DNA of 19,137 nucleotides. Origin: JAICLL01 sp035252155 (GTDB lineage Bacteria > Planctomycetota > Planctomycetia > Pirellulales > JAICIG01). The notes under the pieces are model-generated. The model was given only the letters and a program-made list of their open reading frames with translations. It searched no databases and was not told where the DNA came from. The stretch's first letter is position 1, and each line of letters starts with the position of its first letter. The translations under genes and the position numbers were made by a program. This document shows positions 6,872 to 14,761 of this stretch, piece by piece. The stretch is from NCBI GenBank assembly GCA_035252155.1, contig DATFDL010000405.1, forward strand, positions 1-19,137, read 5' to 3'.

Positions 6872-7744
6872 ATGAGCCGAGCCGAAACTGAATTCCGCTA
6901 CGAAAAACTCACCTGGCCCGAAATCAACGACGCGATCGAGTTGGGCAAAATCTGCATCGTGCCGTGCGGCGCGGTCGAACAGCATGGGCCGCACCTGCCG
7001 CTCGACGTCGATCTGATCTGCCCCACCGAGATCGCACGCGGCGCCGGCCGCCAGGCCACCGACAAAATCCTGGTGCTGCCCACCGTCTGCTATGGCTACA
7101 CCGGGCATGTCATGGATTTTCCCGGCACCATCAACAACGACTTCGAGCACTTCATGCACCACGTGCTCGACATCACCAAGTCGCTGGCCTACCACGGGTT
7201 CAAGAAGATCGTGCTCCTCAACGGGCACGGCTCGAACATGCCCAACCTCGACCTGGTCGCTCGACGCACGAATCTGGAGACCGACGCCGAGTGCGTCTTG
7301 GCCGCCTGGTGGCAGTTGCTCTCGGTCGATCAAGAGTTCATGCCGCGCTGGCGGCAAAGCAAGTTTCCCGGCGGCTGCGCCCACGCCTGCGAGCTGGAAA
7401 CCTCGCTCTATCTCTATCTCGACGGCGACAACGTCCGCCGCGACCTGATCAAGAACGGCACCATTAGCTTCAACGAAGAAAACAGCCCCTTCAATTGGGT
7501 CGATCTCTTTTCGGCCGGGCCGGCCACGCTGATCTCGTGGACCAGCAGCTACTCAGAGACGGGCGTGCTGGGCGAAGCCGAGCTGGCGACCGCCGAAAAA
7601 GGCCGCCAGGCCTATGAGGAGGCGGTGAAGCAATTGGTTCGGTTCGTCCATTATTTCCACAAGCGTCCGCTCGATCCGCGCCGCGATCGGCATCGTCGGC
7701 CGCCGACCATGCCGATGCCCTGGGGCCAGCGGCCGGCGCGGTGA
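6872..7744 (+). CDS. Creatininase-family amidohydrolase
   Basis: This 290-residue protein carries the metal-binding signature of the creatininase/formamidase (CrnA, FAPy deformylase) superfamily: GAVEQHGPHLPLDVD (33-47, ligands E36, H38, D47), NGHGSN (117-122, H119) and GGCAHACELETS (167-178, E174 or E176). These cytoplasmic enzymes hydrolyse cyclic or linear amides using two divalent metals. Substrates differ widely (creatinine, formylated pyrimidines, mycofactocin peptide), and nothing nearby identifies this one, so the substrate is open. Length is slightly above the typical 240-260 because of a basic, Pro/Arg-rich C-terminal tail (from about 267). The ATG is chosen because homology begins soon after it; the ribosome-binding site is weak. 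It is probably transcribed alone. Confidence 0.9.
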   Translation: MSRAETEFRYEKLTWPEINDAIELGKICIVPCGAVEQHGPHLPLDVDLICPTEIARGAGRQATDKILVLPTVCYGYTGHVMDFPGTINNDFEHFMHHVLDITKSLAYHGFKKIVLLNGHGSNMPNLDLVARRTNLETDAECVLAAWWQLLSVDQEFMPRWRQSKFPGGCAHACELETSLYLYLDGDNVRRDLIKNGTISFNEENSPFNWVDLFSAGPATLISWTSSYSETGVLGEAELATAEKGRQAYEEAVKQLVRFVHYFHKRPLDPRRDRHRRPPTMPMPWGQRPAR

Positions 7745-7760
7745 AGGGAAGAGGAGAATG

Positions 7761-7849
7761 GGAGCAGGCGAGCAGGGGAGCAGGGGAGCACGCGAGGTGA
7801 TGGAGGCACCTGCGAGTTCATCTCCCCTGCTCCCACGCTCCCCTGCTCC
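7761..7849. repeat. 8-bp tandem units forming a 28-bp inverted repeat upstream of the kinase
   Basis: Arm 7761-7788 is built of units of the AGCAGGGG type. Arm 7822-7849 is its reverse complement at 25 of 28 positions, leaving a 33-nt loop that itself contains AGGTG/CACCT. The element fills the gap between the creatininase stop codon and the likely kinase start. It could form a stable RNA hairpin, but no T-run marks it as a terminator. Confidence 0.8.
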
Positions 7850-7892
7850 AAATGCTGGGCTGCCGCGAGATTCCGAAAAAAGGCGTTTGCAC

Positions 7893-9875
7893 ATGGCTGG
7901 CAGCGAACCAAAAGCGCCGGATGTGGCTCAGTGCGTGCCCGAGACGATCGCCTCGTACGTCGCCGATGAGAGCACCGACGAGATTCAGGCCGGCGCTGCA
8001 CCGAGTGGCTCGGCGCCCCGCGAGACGGGTTCCGGCATATCGCACGCCCCCGAAGTCGATGCGGGCCAGCGGCTCGATGACTTCGATCTGTTGCTGCCGT
8101 TGGGGCAGGGCGCGTTTGCCCGCGTGTTTTTGGCGCGGCAGCGTTCGATGCAGCGGCTCGTCGCTCTGAAGGTTTCGGCGGATGAAAGCCAAGAGCCGCA
8201 GACGATGGCGCAGCTCGACCATCCGCATATCGTGCGCGTCTACGACCAGCGCGCGATGGCCGACCGTCGGCTGCGTTTGATCTACATGCAATATGTGCCG
8301 GGCGGCACGTTGCAGGCGGTGGTCGAGCGGGTGCGGGAGTGCTCGCTGGCTGACCGCCGCGGGAAGCTCTTGATTAAAACTGTCGACGAATGCCTGCTGG
8401 CGCGGGGCGAATCGCCGCCGATCGAGTCGTCGTTGCGGCGGAAGCTGGCCGCCGAGCCGTGGCCGCGGGTGGTCTGTTGGTTGGGCGCGCGATTGGCCGG
8501 CGCCCTGGCTTACGCGCACCAGCACGGCGTGCTGCACCGCGATCTCAAACCGGCCAATGTGCTGCTCTCGGCCGACGGCACGCCCAAGCTGGCCGATTTC
8601 AATATCAGCTTTTGCTCGCAGGTCGAAGGCGCGGCGCCCGCGGCGTCATTCGGCGGCAGCCTGCCTTACATGTCGCCCGAACAGCTCGAAGCCTTTGGTT
8701 CGCTGGGCCATGCGCGGCCCGCCGAGCTCGACGCGCGCAGCGACGTCTATTCGCTTGGCATTCTGCTCTGGGAGCTGCTGACGGGCGAACGTCCGTTTGC
8801 CGACCCCGCGCCGGCGACCAGTCTGAAGACCGCGTTGGCCGGCATGGTCGAAGCGCGCCGCGCGCGGTCGTTTGTGCGCGATTTGCCCGGCGGCCTGCCC
8901 GCCGGCTTAAAAGAGATCTTGCTGCGCTGCCTGGCCTTCGATCGGGCCGAGCGTTTTGCGACCGCGGGCGAGCTGGAGCGGCAGCTTGAGCTTTGCCTGC
9001 AGCCACGCGCCCGGCGATTGTTGCAGCCGCCGCCCGGCGACTGGCGGCTGGCGGCGCAGCGGCATTGTCTGTTGGTACTGGTCCTGGCCGGGCTAGCACC
9101 GAACCTGGCGGCGAGCGGGCTGAGCATCGCTTACAACTGGTTTGCCATCATCGCGCGGTTGGCGCCGCGAGGGCAGCAGCTTTTCGCGAACCAGATCCTG
9201 CTGATCAATCCGATCGCCTACGCGCTGGCCGTCGCCTGGCTGCTCAATTTGGCACGGCCGGTGTTGCGGGGCGTCGCGGGCCGGCTGGCCGCGGCCGAAA
9301 CGGGCGGCGGCCGCTCGTCGCCCGAGTGGGCTTTAGCGCGCCAGCGATCTCTCTGGCTGGGCGACTACGTGGCCTGGGTCACGGCCGCCGCCTGGACGGC
9401 TTCGGGCGTTTGCTTCGTCAGTTGGCTGCGGCTGAGCATGGCGGGCGACGAGAAGGTCGTCGCCATCGATCACGTTCACTTCTTCACAGCGCTGGTGTTG
9501 TGCGGCTTGATGGCGGCGACGCTCTCGTTTTTTGCGGTGACGTTCGTAGCCGTGCGGGTCTACTTTCCTCGCCTGATCGAACAGGCCGCCGGCGATTCAT
9601 CGGCCGCGAACGAACTGCACCGCCTGGCCAAGCGCTCCGGTTTTTACTTCGTGCTCGCGGTCTCGGTGCCCTTTCTGTCGATGGTGGCCACGGTGTTGCT
9701 CTTAGAGGCCGCCCAAGACCGCATCGCGGTCTCGGTGCTCGGCACGTTAGGGTTGTTTTCGTTCGCCGTCGCTTATCGCCTCTCGCAAGAGATTCAGCGC
9801 GACGTCGCCGCCCTGACCATCGCGCTCGACCCCGACGCTCGCGACGGCGACGAGCGGCATCCGCAGGCCATCTAG
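7893..9875 (+). CDS. Membrane-anchored Ser/Thr protein kinase (Hanks type) with DFN motif
   Basis: Counting from ATG 7893 (660 residues), the kinase domain spans about 62-370: glycine loop GQGAFARV (71-78), VALKVS with catalytic K93, HRDLKPANVLL with the catalytic Asp at 216, metal-binding DFN (235-237) instead of DFG, and the activation-segment SPEQ. About six hydrophobic helices follow (roughly 393-413, 433-455, 491-513, 529-555, 583-605, 611-629), so the kinase domain should face the cytoplasm with a polytopic C-terminal membrane domain. It would phosphorylate Ser/Thr of unknown targets. An in-frame ATG at 7758 with GAGGAG just upstream would add 45 residues, but these are encoded by the inverted tandem repeat (MGAGEQGSRG...), so I prefer 7893. 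No dedicated substrate or phosphatase gene is adjacent. Confidence 0.9.
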   Translation: MAGSEPKAPDVAQCVPETIASYVADESTDEIQAGAAPSGSAPRETGSGISHAPEVDAGQRLDDFDLLLPLGQGAFARVFLARQRSMQRLVALKVSADESQEPQTMAQLDHPHIVRVYDQRAMADRRLRLIYMQYVPGGTLQAVVERVRECSLADRRGKLLIKTVDECLLARGESPPIESSLRRKLAAEPWPRVVCWLGARLAGALAYAHQHGVLHRDLKPANVLLSADGTPKLADFNISFCSQVEGAAPAASFGGSLPYMSPEQLEAFGSLGHARPAELDARSDVYSLGILLWELLTGERPFADPAPATSLKTALAGMVEARRARSFVRDLPGGLPAGLKEILLRCLAFDRAERFATAGELERQLELCLQPRARRLLQPPPGDWRLAAQRHCLLVLVLAGLAPNLAASGLSIAYNWFAIIARLAPRGQQLFANQILLINPIAYALAVAWLLNLARPVLRGVAGRLAAAETGGGRSSPEWALARQRSLWLGDYVAWVTAAAWTASGVCFVSWLRLSMAGDEKVVAIDHVHFFTALVLCGLMAATLSFFAVTFVAVRVYFPRLIEQAAGDSSAANELHRLAKRSGFYFVLAVSVPFLSMVATVLLLEAAQDRIAVSVLGTLGLFSFAVAYRLSQEIQRDVAALTIALDPDARDGDERHPQAI

Positions 9876-9923
9876 TCGGCTATGCCCACGAGTCCGAGGA
9901 GCGATGTGGACGGTGTAGCAGAG

Positions 9924-9974
9924 TTCGTGAGAATTCTGGCCGTCGCTCGCTGGACCGGACCGACTTCTCACGAA
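9924..9974. repeat. Inverted repeat TTCGTGAGAA / TTCTCACGAA
   Basis: Perfect 10-bp arms at 9924-9933 and 9965-9974 are separated by 31 nt. Each is followed by TTC, giving a mixed direct and inverted GAATTC-containing motif. It lies just after the kinase gene. No T-tract follows; it may be a dispersed repeat or a weak hairpin. Confidence 0.55.
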
Positions 9975-9996
9975 TTCGGCGACCGCAACCGAAGCG

Positions 9997-10025
9997 TTGC
10001 ACCCGCCCCGTGAAGTCTATACAAT
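9997..10025 (+). promoter_or_regulatory. Candidate sigma70-type promoter for the zinc-ribbon gene
   Basis: TTGCAC (9997-10002) and TACAAT (10020-10025) are 17 bp apart, the ideal spacing. The -10 matches consensus at 5 of 6 positions and the -35 at 3 of 6. The start of transcription would be near 10032, leaving about a 50-nt leader before ATG 10084. This may drive both the zinc-ribbon gene and the ABC ATPase gene. Confidence 0.4.
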
Positions 10026-10083
10026 CGCAACCGGCATTTTTTCACCGTTTTCTCCTGAAGCTCGCTTTCCGCGCGGAGGCTCG

Positions 10084-11688
10084 ATGCTCTCCTTCGATTG
10101 CGGCGGCTGCGCCAAGCATTTCACGGTGCGCGACGAGCTCGCGGGCCGGCAGACGCGCTGTAAACAATGCGGCACGGTGAACCGCGTTCCCGAGGCTGCC
10201 GCGCCCGCGCCGGAAGTGCAGGAGTGGGAAGCAGTCAGCTTGCCCGTGCAACAACCGACCGTGGCCTTCGATCCGCTGCTGGTCGGCAGCGTGGCCCTGT
10301 CGGGGCCTATGGCAGCAGGTTTAGGATTGGCCGGTCCACTGCCGGGCGGGCGGCCGATATGCAAGGCGACGAAAGTCTCGCGAGACAATAACGCCGCTTT
10401 TTGGTGCATTCTTTCGGTTGGTGGATTCGCGGTCGCGGCGCTATTGATCGTAGTTGTCTGCGGCATCGCGATGGCCGCCCGAAGCCTCGGTGGAAAATCG
10501 AACGACTCCGTGGCGCGGAGTGACGCCGCCCCCAAGCCTGGCTTCTGGGCGAGGCACTTTGGCGGCGCGAACAAAAATGCCGTGGCCTATTTGCCGGCGA
10601 ACTACAAGCTGGCGGTGCGAATGCGGGTGCTCGACATCATCGATCACGTGCAAAGCGTGCCCGCCGCCAAGGCCTATCTCGACCGAGAGGTTTCCGAAGC
10701 GGCGCGCGCAGGACAACGCATCGAGCAGCCCGATGACTTATATCTGTTGACCGACGGCGCCGCGACTTACTTGGCGGCGACGACGCGAGGAGCGGTGAAC
10801 GCCAAGCTGAGCCTACCGCATAGCCGAACGGACGGCGCGCATCTAAGCATCACGATTTATCACGATCGCAATTTCGACCCAACCGCCAGCAAGCCATTCG
10901 CCGCGTTGCGGTATTACGCCTTTCCGCATGATCGCCTGATGGTCGCCGCGAGCGATCGGGCGGCGCTGGTGCGAATGCTCGATCAGGCCGCCGCGAAGGT
11001 CCAACCGACGCTCGATCTTCCTCAGGCTGACGTGTCCTTCCATGTAAAAGATGTCGGGCTGCTCGATCTTCCGCGGGGCGGGCCAATACGTCAGGGCGAC
11101 GTGACGGCGGTTACCGCCAGCGCCACGTTCGGCTTCGGCACGTCTTTCTCGGTCTCGTTGCAGACCCGCGACGCCAGCATCGCAGAAACGCTGCGGAGCA
11201 AGACCAGCGGCGCGCTCGACGAGGCCAAGAACGCCTGGAAGGATTCCTCCGGTTCGGCACAGTGGGCGCTGCTGCAGGCCGTCAACGTTTCTTCGGCCGG
11301 CGACCAATTCAAGATCACCGGCACGGTGCCGCTGCAGCAATTGATCGATTTGGGCATGCTTGGCGGTCCCTCGGCCCCCCAGCCGGGCATGGCCGCGGCC
11401 CGACGATCTGGCTTCATGCCGCCCATCAATTTTCAGTTCGGCCGACCGCTACACCAAGGGTTGTCGCCCGGCGCCGATCACTTTTCGCAGCTACCAGGGA
11501 TGATGCAGCCGCCCACGCCCACTCTTACGCCGCCGGCATTCTCGCCAGGACTGGGCAACCATCCTCCTTTCAGCGCACCCGGCCAAGGCGCACAGCCGCC
11601 GATGATGCCGCAGCGACCGCCCATGACGCGGCAGCGACCGCCGCGAATGACGCCGCACGGTCCGCGACACCACATGGGCCGGAGGTAG
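10084..11688 (+). CDS. Zinc-ribbon, single-pass membrane hypothetical protein
   Basis: ATG 10084 is preceded by GGAGG (10075-10079) and starts directly at a zinc ribbon, C6-x2-C9 ... C26-x2-C29 (MLSFDCGGCAKHF, RCKQCG), the short ribbon that opens many planctomycete membrane proteins. A Pro/Ala linker and one transmembrane helix (about 106-131) follow. The remaining portion (about 165-450) is presumably outside the cytoplasmic membrane and resembles no enzyme I recognise. The tail (about 460-534) is rich in Pro, Met, Gln, His and Arg with repeats such as RPPMTRQRPPRMTP, and is probably disordered. The product is 534 residues; a TTG at 9997 in frame is not a plausible start. It ends 11 bp before the ABC ATPase gene, suggesting co-transcription, though no functional link is known. 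Confidence 0.8.
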   Translation: MLSFDCGGCAKHFTVRDELAGRQTRCKQCGTVNRVPEAAAPAPEVQEWEAVSLPVQQPTVAFDPLLVGSVALSGPMAAGLGLAGPLPGGRPICKATKVSRDNNAAFWCILSVGGFAVAALLIVVVCGIAMAARSLGGKSNDSVARSDAAPKPGFWARHFGGANKNAVAYLPANYKLAVRMRVLDIIDHVQSVPAAKAYLDREVSEAARAGQRIEQPDDLYLLTDGAATYLAATTRGAVNAKLSLPHSRTDGAHLSITIYHDRNFDPTASKPFAALRYYAFPHDRLMVAASDRAALVRMLDQAAAKVQPTLDLPQADVSFHVKDVGLLDLPRGGPIRQGDVTAVTASATFGFGTSFSVSLQTRDASIAETLRSKTSGALDEAKNAWKDSSGSAQWALLQAVNVSSAGDQFKITGTVPLQQLIDLGMLGGPSAPQPGMAAARRSGFMPPINFQFGRPLHQGLSPGADHFSQLPGMMQPPTPTLTPPAFSPGLGNHPPFSAPGQGAQPPMMPQRPPMTRQRPPRMTPHGPRHHMGRR

Positions 11689-11699
11689 CTCGCGCCTTC

Positions 11700-13040
11700 A
11701 TGGCCAGTGTTCTGCTCGAACGAGTCTCGCGCGTCTTTCCCGGCGGGGTGACGGCGGTCGACCAGCTCGACTTGCACGTTCGCGACGGTGAGTTGCTGGT
11801 GTTGGTCGGTCCCAGCGGCTGCGGCAAAACCACCACGCTGCGGCTGATCGCCGGACTCGAACCGCTCTCGTCCGGCGACATCCAGATCGGCGACCGCAAG
11901 GTAAACCGCCTGGCCCCGCGCGAGCGCGACGTGGCGATGGTGTTTCAAGGTCATGCGCTCTACCCGCATTTGACGGTTTTTCAGAACCTGGCGTTCGGAC
12001 TCGAACTGCGATGCGGCGGTAAGCTGCGACAATTGTGGCGCGGCCGTCTCGACCGCCGTAGAGCAGGCCGGACGCCTGCACCAGAACACAGCGCAGGCGG
12101 GACGCCTACACCACAAGGGGTGGTCTTGCCTGGGCAAATCCGCCCGCGCGTGTTGGCGGCCGCCCGTACCTTGGGCATCGAAGCGTTGCTCGCGCGGATG
12201 CCGGCCGAGCTGTCGGGCGGCGAGCGGCAACGCGTGGCGCTGGGGCGGGCTTTGGTCCGTGAGCCGGCGGTCTTTTTATTCGACGAGCCGCTCTCGAACC
12301 TCGATGCCCTGCTACGGGCCAGCCTGCGAAGCGAACTCAAACGGCTGCACCAGAGCTTGGCGGCGACGATGATCTATGTCACACATGACCAAGCGGAGGC
12401 CCTTTCCTTAGGCGACCGGATCGCCGTGCTCGATGGCGGCCGATTGCAGCAAATTGGCGAGCCGTTGCGGGTTTATCATCAGCCGGCCAATCGCTTTGTC
12501 GCCGGCTTTTTAGGGTCGCCGCCCATGAATCTCGTCGAGGCAACGCTTGAACGAAGCCGGTCGGAATCTGGCGCCGAGTGCGTCGTACTGCGAGGCGGTG
12601 GGTGGATCGTTAACCTGGAGCCTTGTTATTTTCCGAGCGACATGTCTAGCGGACGAGTGGTGTGGGGAGTTCGACCGGAGAATATTCAATTGAGTGAAGC
12701 AACCCCTCACTGCCAATCTCCAACGCCCAGCGCCCAGTCCCCAGTCCCTAGCCCCCAGTCCCCAGCCCCTGGCTCCCAGCCCGGTCGCATTCGTCTGACC
12801 GGCTGGGTGAACCTGATCGAGCCCTTGGGCGACACGGCGGTGGTGCATTTCGCGCCGTTGTCGGCAGATACGGCTTCGCCTGCGGAGGAAAACCGGGTAT
12901 TATTATTGAAGACCAGCGACCTGGGTGGGGCGCGGGTGAGCGAACGGATCGAGGCCTGGTTCGATGCGGCTAGACTGCACTGGTTCGATGCCCTGACGGG
13001 GCGGAGTGTACGCGGTTTCGAGGCGAGCAACGGTAATTAG
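11700..13040 (+). CDS. MalK/UgpC-type ABC transporter ATP-binding protein with two repeat-derived insertions
   Basis: All ABC ATPase motifs are present in this 446-residue protein: Walker A GPSGCGKT (37-44), Q-loop Q83, signature LSGGERQ (171-177), Walker B VFLFDEP (191-197), D-loop SNLDA (199-203) and H-loop H229. A C-terminal regulatory TOBE/MOI-type domain runs from about 275. Relatives (MalK, UgpC, MsmK; usually 350-390 residues) energise uptake of sugars or glycerol phosphate with two membrane permeases and a binding protein, none of which is encoded here. Two insertions explain the extra length: residues about 105-148 within the helical subdomain, between LELR and VLAAARTLGIE, and about 338-362 in the TOBE region. 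Both are encoded by repeats. All catalytic motifs are intact, so activity is plausible but not assured. GGAGG at 11681-11685 is rather far from ATG 11700. Confidence 0.88.
   Translation: MASVLLERVSRVFPGGVTAVDQLDLHVRDGELLVLVGPSGCGKTTTLRLIAGLEPLSSGDIQIGDRKVNRLAPRERDVAMVFQGHALYPHLTVFQNLAFGLELRCGGKLRQLWRGRLDRRRAGRTPAPEHSAGGTPTPQGVVLPGQIRPRVLAAARTLGIEALLARMPAELSGGERQRVALGRALVREPAVFLFDEPLSNLDALLRASLRSELKRLHQSLAATMIYVTHDQAEALSLGDRIAVLDGGRLQQIGEPLRVYHQPANRFVAGFLGSPPMNLVEATLERSRSESGAECVVLRGGGWIVNLEPCYFPSDMSSGRVVWGVRPENIQLSEATPHCQSPTPSAQSPVPSPQSPAPGSQPGRIRLTGWVNLIEPLGDTAVVHFAPLSADTASPAEENRVLLLKTSDLGGARVSERIEAWFDAARLHWFDALTGRSVRGFEASNGN
12063..12113. repeat. Two direct repeats of period 30 bp inside the ABC ATPase gene
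   Basis: Copies at 12063-12083 and 12093-12113 share GCAGGC-x-GGACGCCT-x-CACCA, differing at two positions. Each copy is internally palindromic (GCAGGC and GCCTGC-like ends). The 30-bp period preserves the frame. The copies encode AGRTPAPEHS and AGGTPTPQG, which no MalK relative should contain at this position. Confidence 0.8.
12718..12780. repeat. Nine tandem 7-bp units (CCCCAGT type) inside the ABC ATPase gene
   Basis: Nine contiguous heptamers can be read: CTCCAAC, GCCCAGC, GCCCAGT, CCCCAGT, CCCTAGC, CCCCAGT, CCCCAGC, CCCTGGC, TCCCAGC. The total of 63 bp is exactly 21 codons, which preserves the frame. The encoded Ser/Pro/Gln-rich stretch (PTPSAQSPVPSPQSPAPGS) lies in the C-terminal regulatory domain. 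The unit matches the CCCCARt-type heptamer described as STRR1 in heterocystous cyanobacteria. Confidence 0.93.
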
Positions 13041-13120
13041 CCTGGTCTCCCGCGTGGCAAGCCGTCTGGTACGGCGGCCGCAAGTGGGGTAGGCTGATTG
13101 CCGTTTTTCGTTTGGGGAGT

Positions 13121-13141
13121 TTGGAAAAAGGAGATTTCCAA
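13121..13141. repeat. Small hairpin TTGGAAA / TTTCCAA
   Basis: Perfect 7-bp arms (13121-13127 and 13135-13141) have a 7-nt loop AAGGAGA. The hairpin is downstream of the ABC gene without a T-run, so terminator function is doubtful. Confidence 0.45.
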
Positions 13142-13150
13142 GAAGCAGAC

Positions 13151-13204
13151 GTAGGGTGGGGAATGCCCGCCCTACCAAGACAATTCGGACAATTCGACAA
13201 TTCG
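13151..13204. repeat. GTAGGGTGGG hairpin plus tandem ACAATTCG units upstream of nusA
   Basis: GTAGGGTGGGG (13151-13161) faces GCCCGCCCTAC (13165-13175), a short version of the hairpin seen at 17986-18038. It is followed by GACAATTCG twice and ACAATTCG once (13179-13204). These lie 40-90 bp before nusA. I see no clear promoter among them. Confidence 0.65.
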
Positions 13205-13242
13205 ATTTTTAGCGCACCACGGGTGCCGAGAGAGTGACCGCC

Positions 13243-14649
13243 ATGAATGCCAGCGAACTACTGCGGATTATCGACACGATTCACCGCGACAAGAATATTG
13301 AGAAAGAGATCGTCTTTCAAGCGATCGAGGCCGCCCTGGTCTCGGCCGCCAAAAAGCAATACGGCGAAGAGCAGGAAGTGGTCGTGGCAATCGACCGCGC
13401 CGACGGCTCGATCAAGGGAACGCACAACGGCGTGCCGCTGGACGAGGGTGAAACGCTCGGCCGCATCGTCGCCCAAACGGCCAAGCAAGTGATCATCCAA
13501 AAAGTCCGCGAGGCCGAGCGCGACGCGCTGTACGATGAATATGACAAGGAAAAAGGCCAGTTGATCACCGGCGTCGTGCAGCGTTATGAGGGCGGCGCCG
13601 CCACGGTGGCCCTGCCCAATTGCGAGGCGATTCTGCCGCGCAGCGAGCAGATTCCCGGCGAGACCCACCACGCCAACGAGCGCGTGCGGGCCACCATCTG
13701 CGAAGTCAAAAAGGCCGGCAGCCGCGTGAAGGTCATTCTCAGCCGCACTCGACCGGCGCTGGTCGGCCGGTTGTTCGAGCAAGAGATTCCCGAAATCGCC
13801 GACGGCGTGATCGAGATCAAGGCCATGTCGCGCGAGCCGGGCTATCGCAGCAAGGTGGCGGTCAGCAGCACCGATCAGCGCGTCGATTGCGTCGGCGCCT
13901 GCGTCGGCGTGCGCGGCAACCGCATCAAGAATATTGTCGACGAGCTGGCCGGCGAACGCATCGACATCGTCCGCTGGAGCGACGACATGCAGGTGCTCAT
14001 TCCCAACGCTCTGCAGCCGGCCGAGGTCGAGGAAGTCATCCTCTGCTCGATGCTGGGCCGGGCCATCGTGCTGGTGCGCGAGGACCAGTTGTCGCTGGCG
14101 ATCGGCCGCCGCGGGCAAAACGTGCGGCTGGCCAGCAAGCTTTGCGGCTGGGACATCGAGATCATGACCCGCGAGGAGCTCGACGAGCAGATCGAGCGGG
14201 CCGTCGGCGGCTTCAGCTCGCTGGAGGGCGTCGACGAAAGTTTGGCCGAAAAGCTAGTCGGCGAGGGTTTTTTATCTTACGATGATCTATCGGTCATCGA
14301 ACCCGACGCCCTGATGGAGATGGGCGGCATGTCGTTGGAGCAGGTCGACAAGGTGGTAGCCCTGGCCGAGGAGAAGGCGGCCGAGGCCGAAGCCGCCGCC
14401 GCCGAAGAGCGCCGCCGCCAGCGCGAGCAGGAGCGAATCGAAGCGGCCACGCGCGAGGCAGAGGAGCGCGAACGCGCTCAAGAAGCCGCCGCCGCACAGG
14501 CGGGGACCGACGGGGCGACGGGTGCGGCAGTTGCCGGCGGCGAGGCGGGCGCGGTCGCTTCGGCCGGTGGAGAAACAGGAAACGGAGAACCGCCAACCGG
14601 CTCGGCGGAAAACGAGCCGGCCCATTCCGACGATGCCGGCAGTGGTTGA
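13243..14649 (+). CDS. nusA: Transcription termination/antitermination factor NusA
   Basis: NusA binds RNA polymerase and nascent RNA, and modulates pausing, termination and antitermination. The 468-residue product shows the canonical order: N-terminal polymerase-binding domain (1-105, MNASELLRIIDTIHRDKNIEKE), S1 domain (about 106-170), KH1 with G-V-R-G (222-225) and KH2 with G-R-R-G (288-291). A helix-hairpin-helix-like repeat (about 322-375) follows, then an Ala/Glu/Arg-rich helical and disordered tail (376-468). The ATG at 13243 is preferred over GTG 13234 because GAGAG lies about 8 nt upstream and the family N-terminus begins MNxxELL. It heads the nusA-infB-rbfA cluster, but rimP, its usual upstream neighbour, is absent here: an ABC ATPase gene lies upstream instead. 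Confidence 0.97.
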   Translation: MNASELLRIIDTIHRDKNIEKEIVFQAIEAALVSAAKKQYGEEQEVVVAIDRADGSIKGTHNGVPLDEGETLGRIVAQTAKQVIIQKVREAERDALYDEYDKEKGQLITGVVQRYEGGAATVALPNCEAILPRSEQIPGETHHANERVRATICEVKKAGSRVKVILSRTRPALVGRLFEQEIPEIADGVIEIKAMSREPGYRSKVAVSSTDQRVDCVGACVGVRGNRIKNIVDELAGERIDIVRWSDDMQVLIPNALQPAEVEEVILCSMLGRAIVLVREDQLSLAIGRRGQNVRLASKLCGWDIEIMTREELDEQIERAVGGFSSLEGVDESLAEKLVGEGFLSYDDLSVIEPDALMEMGGMSLEQVDKVVALAEEKAAEAEAAAAEERRRQREQERIEAATREAEERERAQEAAAAQAGTDGATGAAVAGGEAGAVASAGGETGNGEPPTGSAENEPAHSDDAGSG

Positions 14650-14743
14650 CACGGCACCGTCCACCCGCTCGCGGAGGCATCGAATGGAATTCGTTCCGTT
14701 CGCCTTGTCTTCACGGTGGGGCGACAACAGGGAGACGTTCACC

Positions 14744-14752
14744 ATGAATTAA
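14744..14752 (+). other. Minimal ORF Met-Asn-stop with good ribosome-binding site, upstream of infB
   Basis: AGGGAG (14729-14734) is followed 9 nt later by ATG AAT TAA. It is either a remnant start of a lost gene in the nusA-infB gap or a leader mini-ORF. Its position 59 nt before the infB start and just ahead of a hairpin makes it a candidate regulatory site. Confidence 0.3.
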
Positions 14753-14761
14753 TTTGCGATC

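Noticed and set aside
13041..13080. Possible intrinsic terminator after the ABC gene (GCCGT...ACGGC)
   Set aside because: The stem is only 5 bp and there is no T-run after it.
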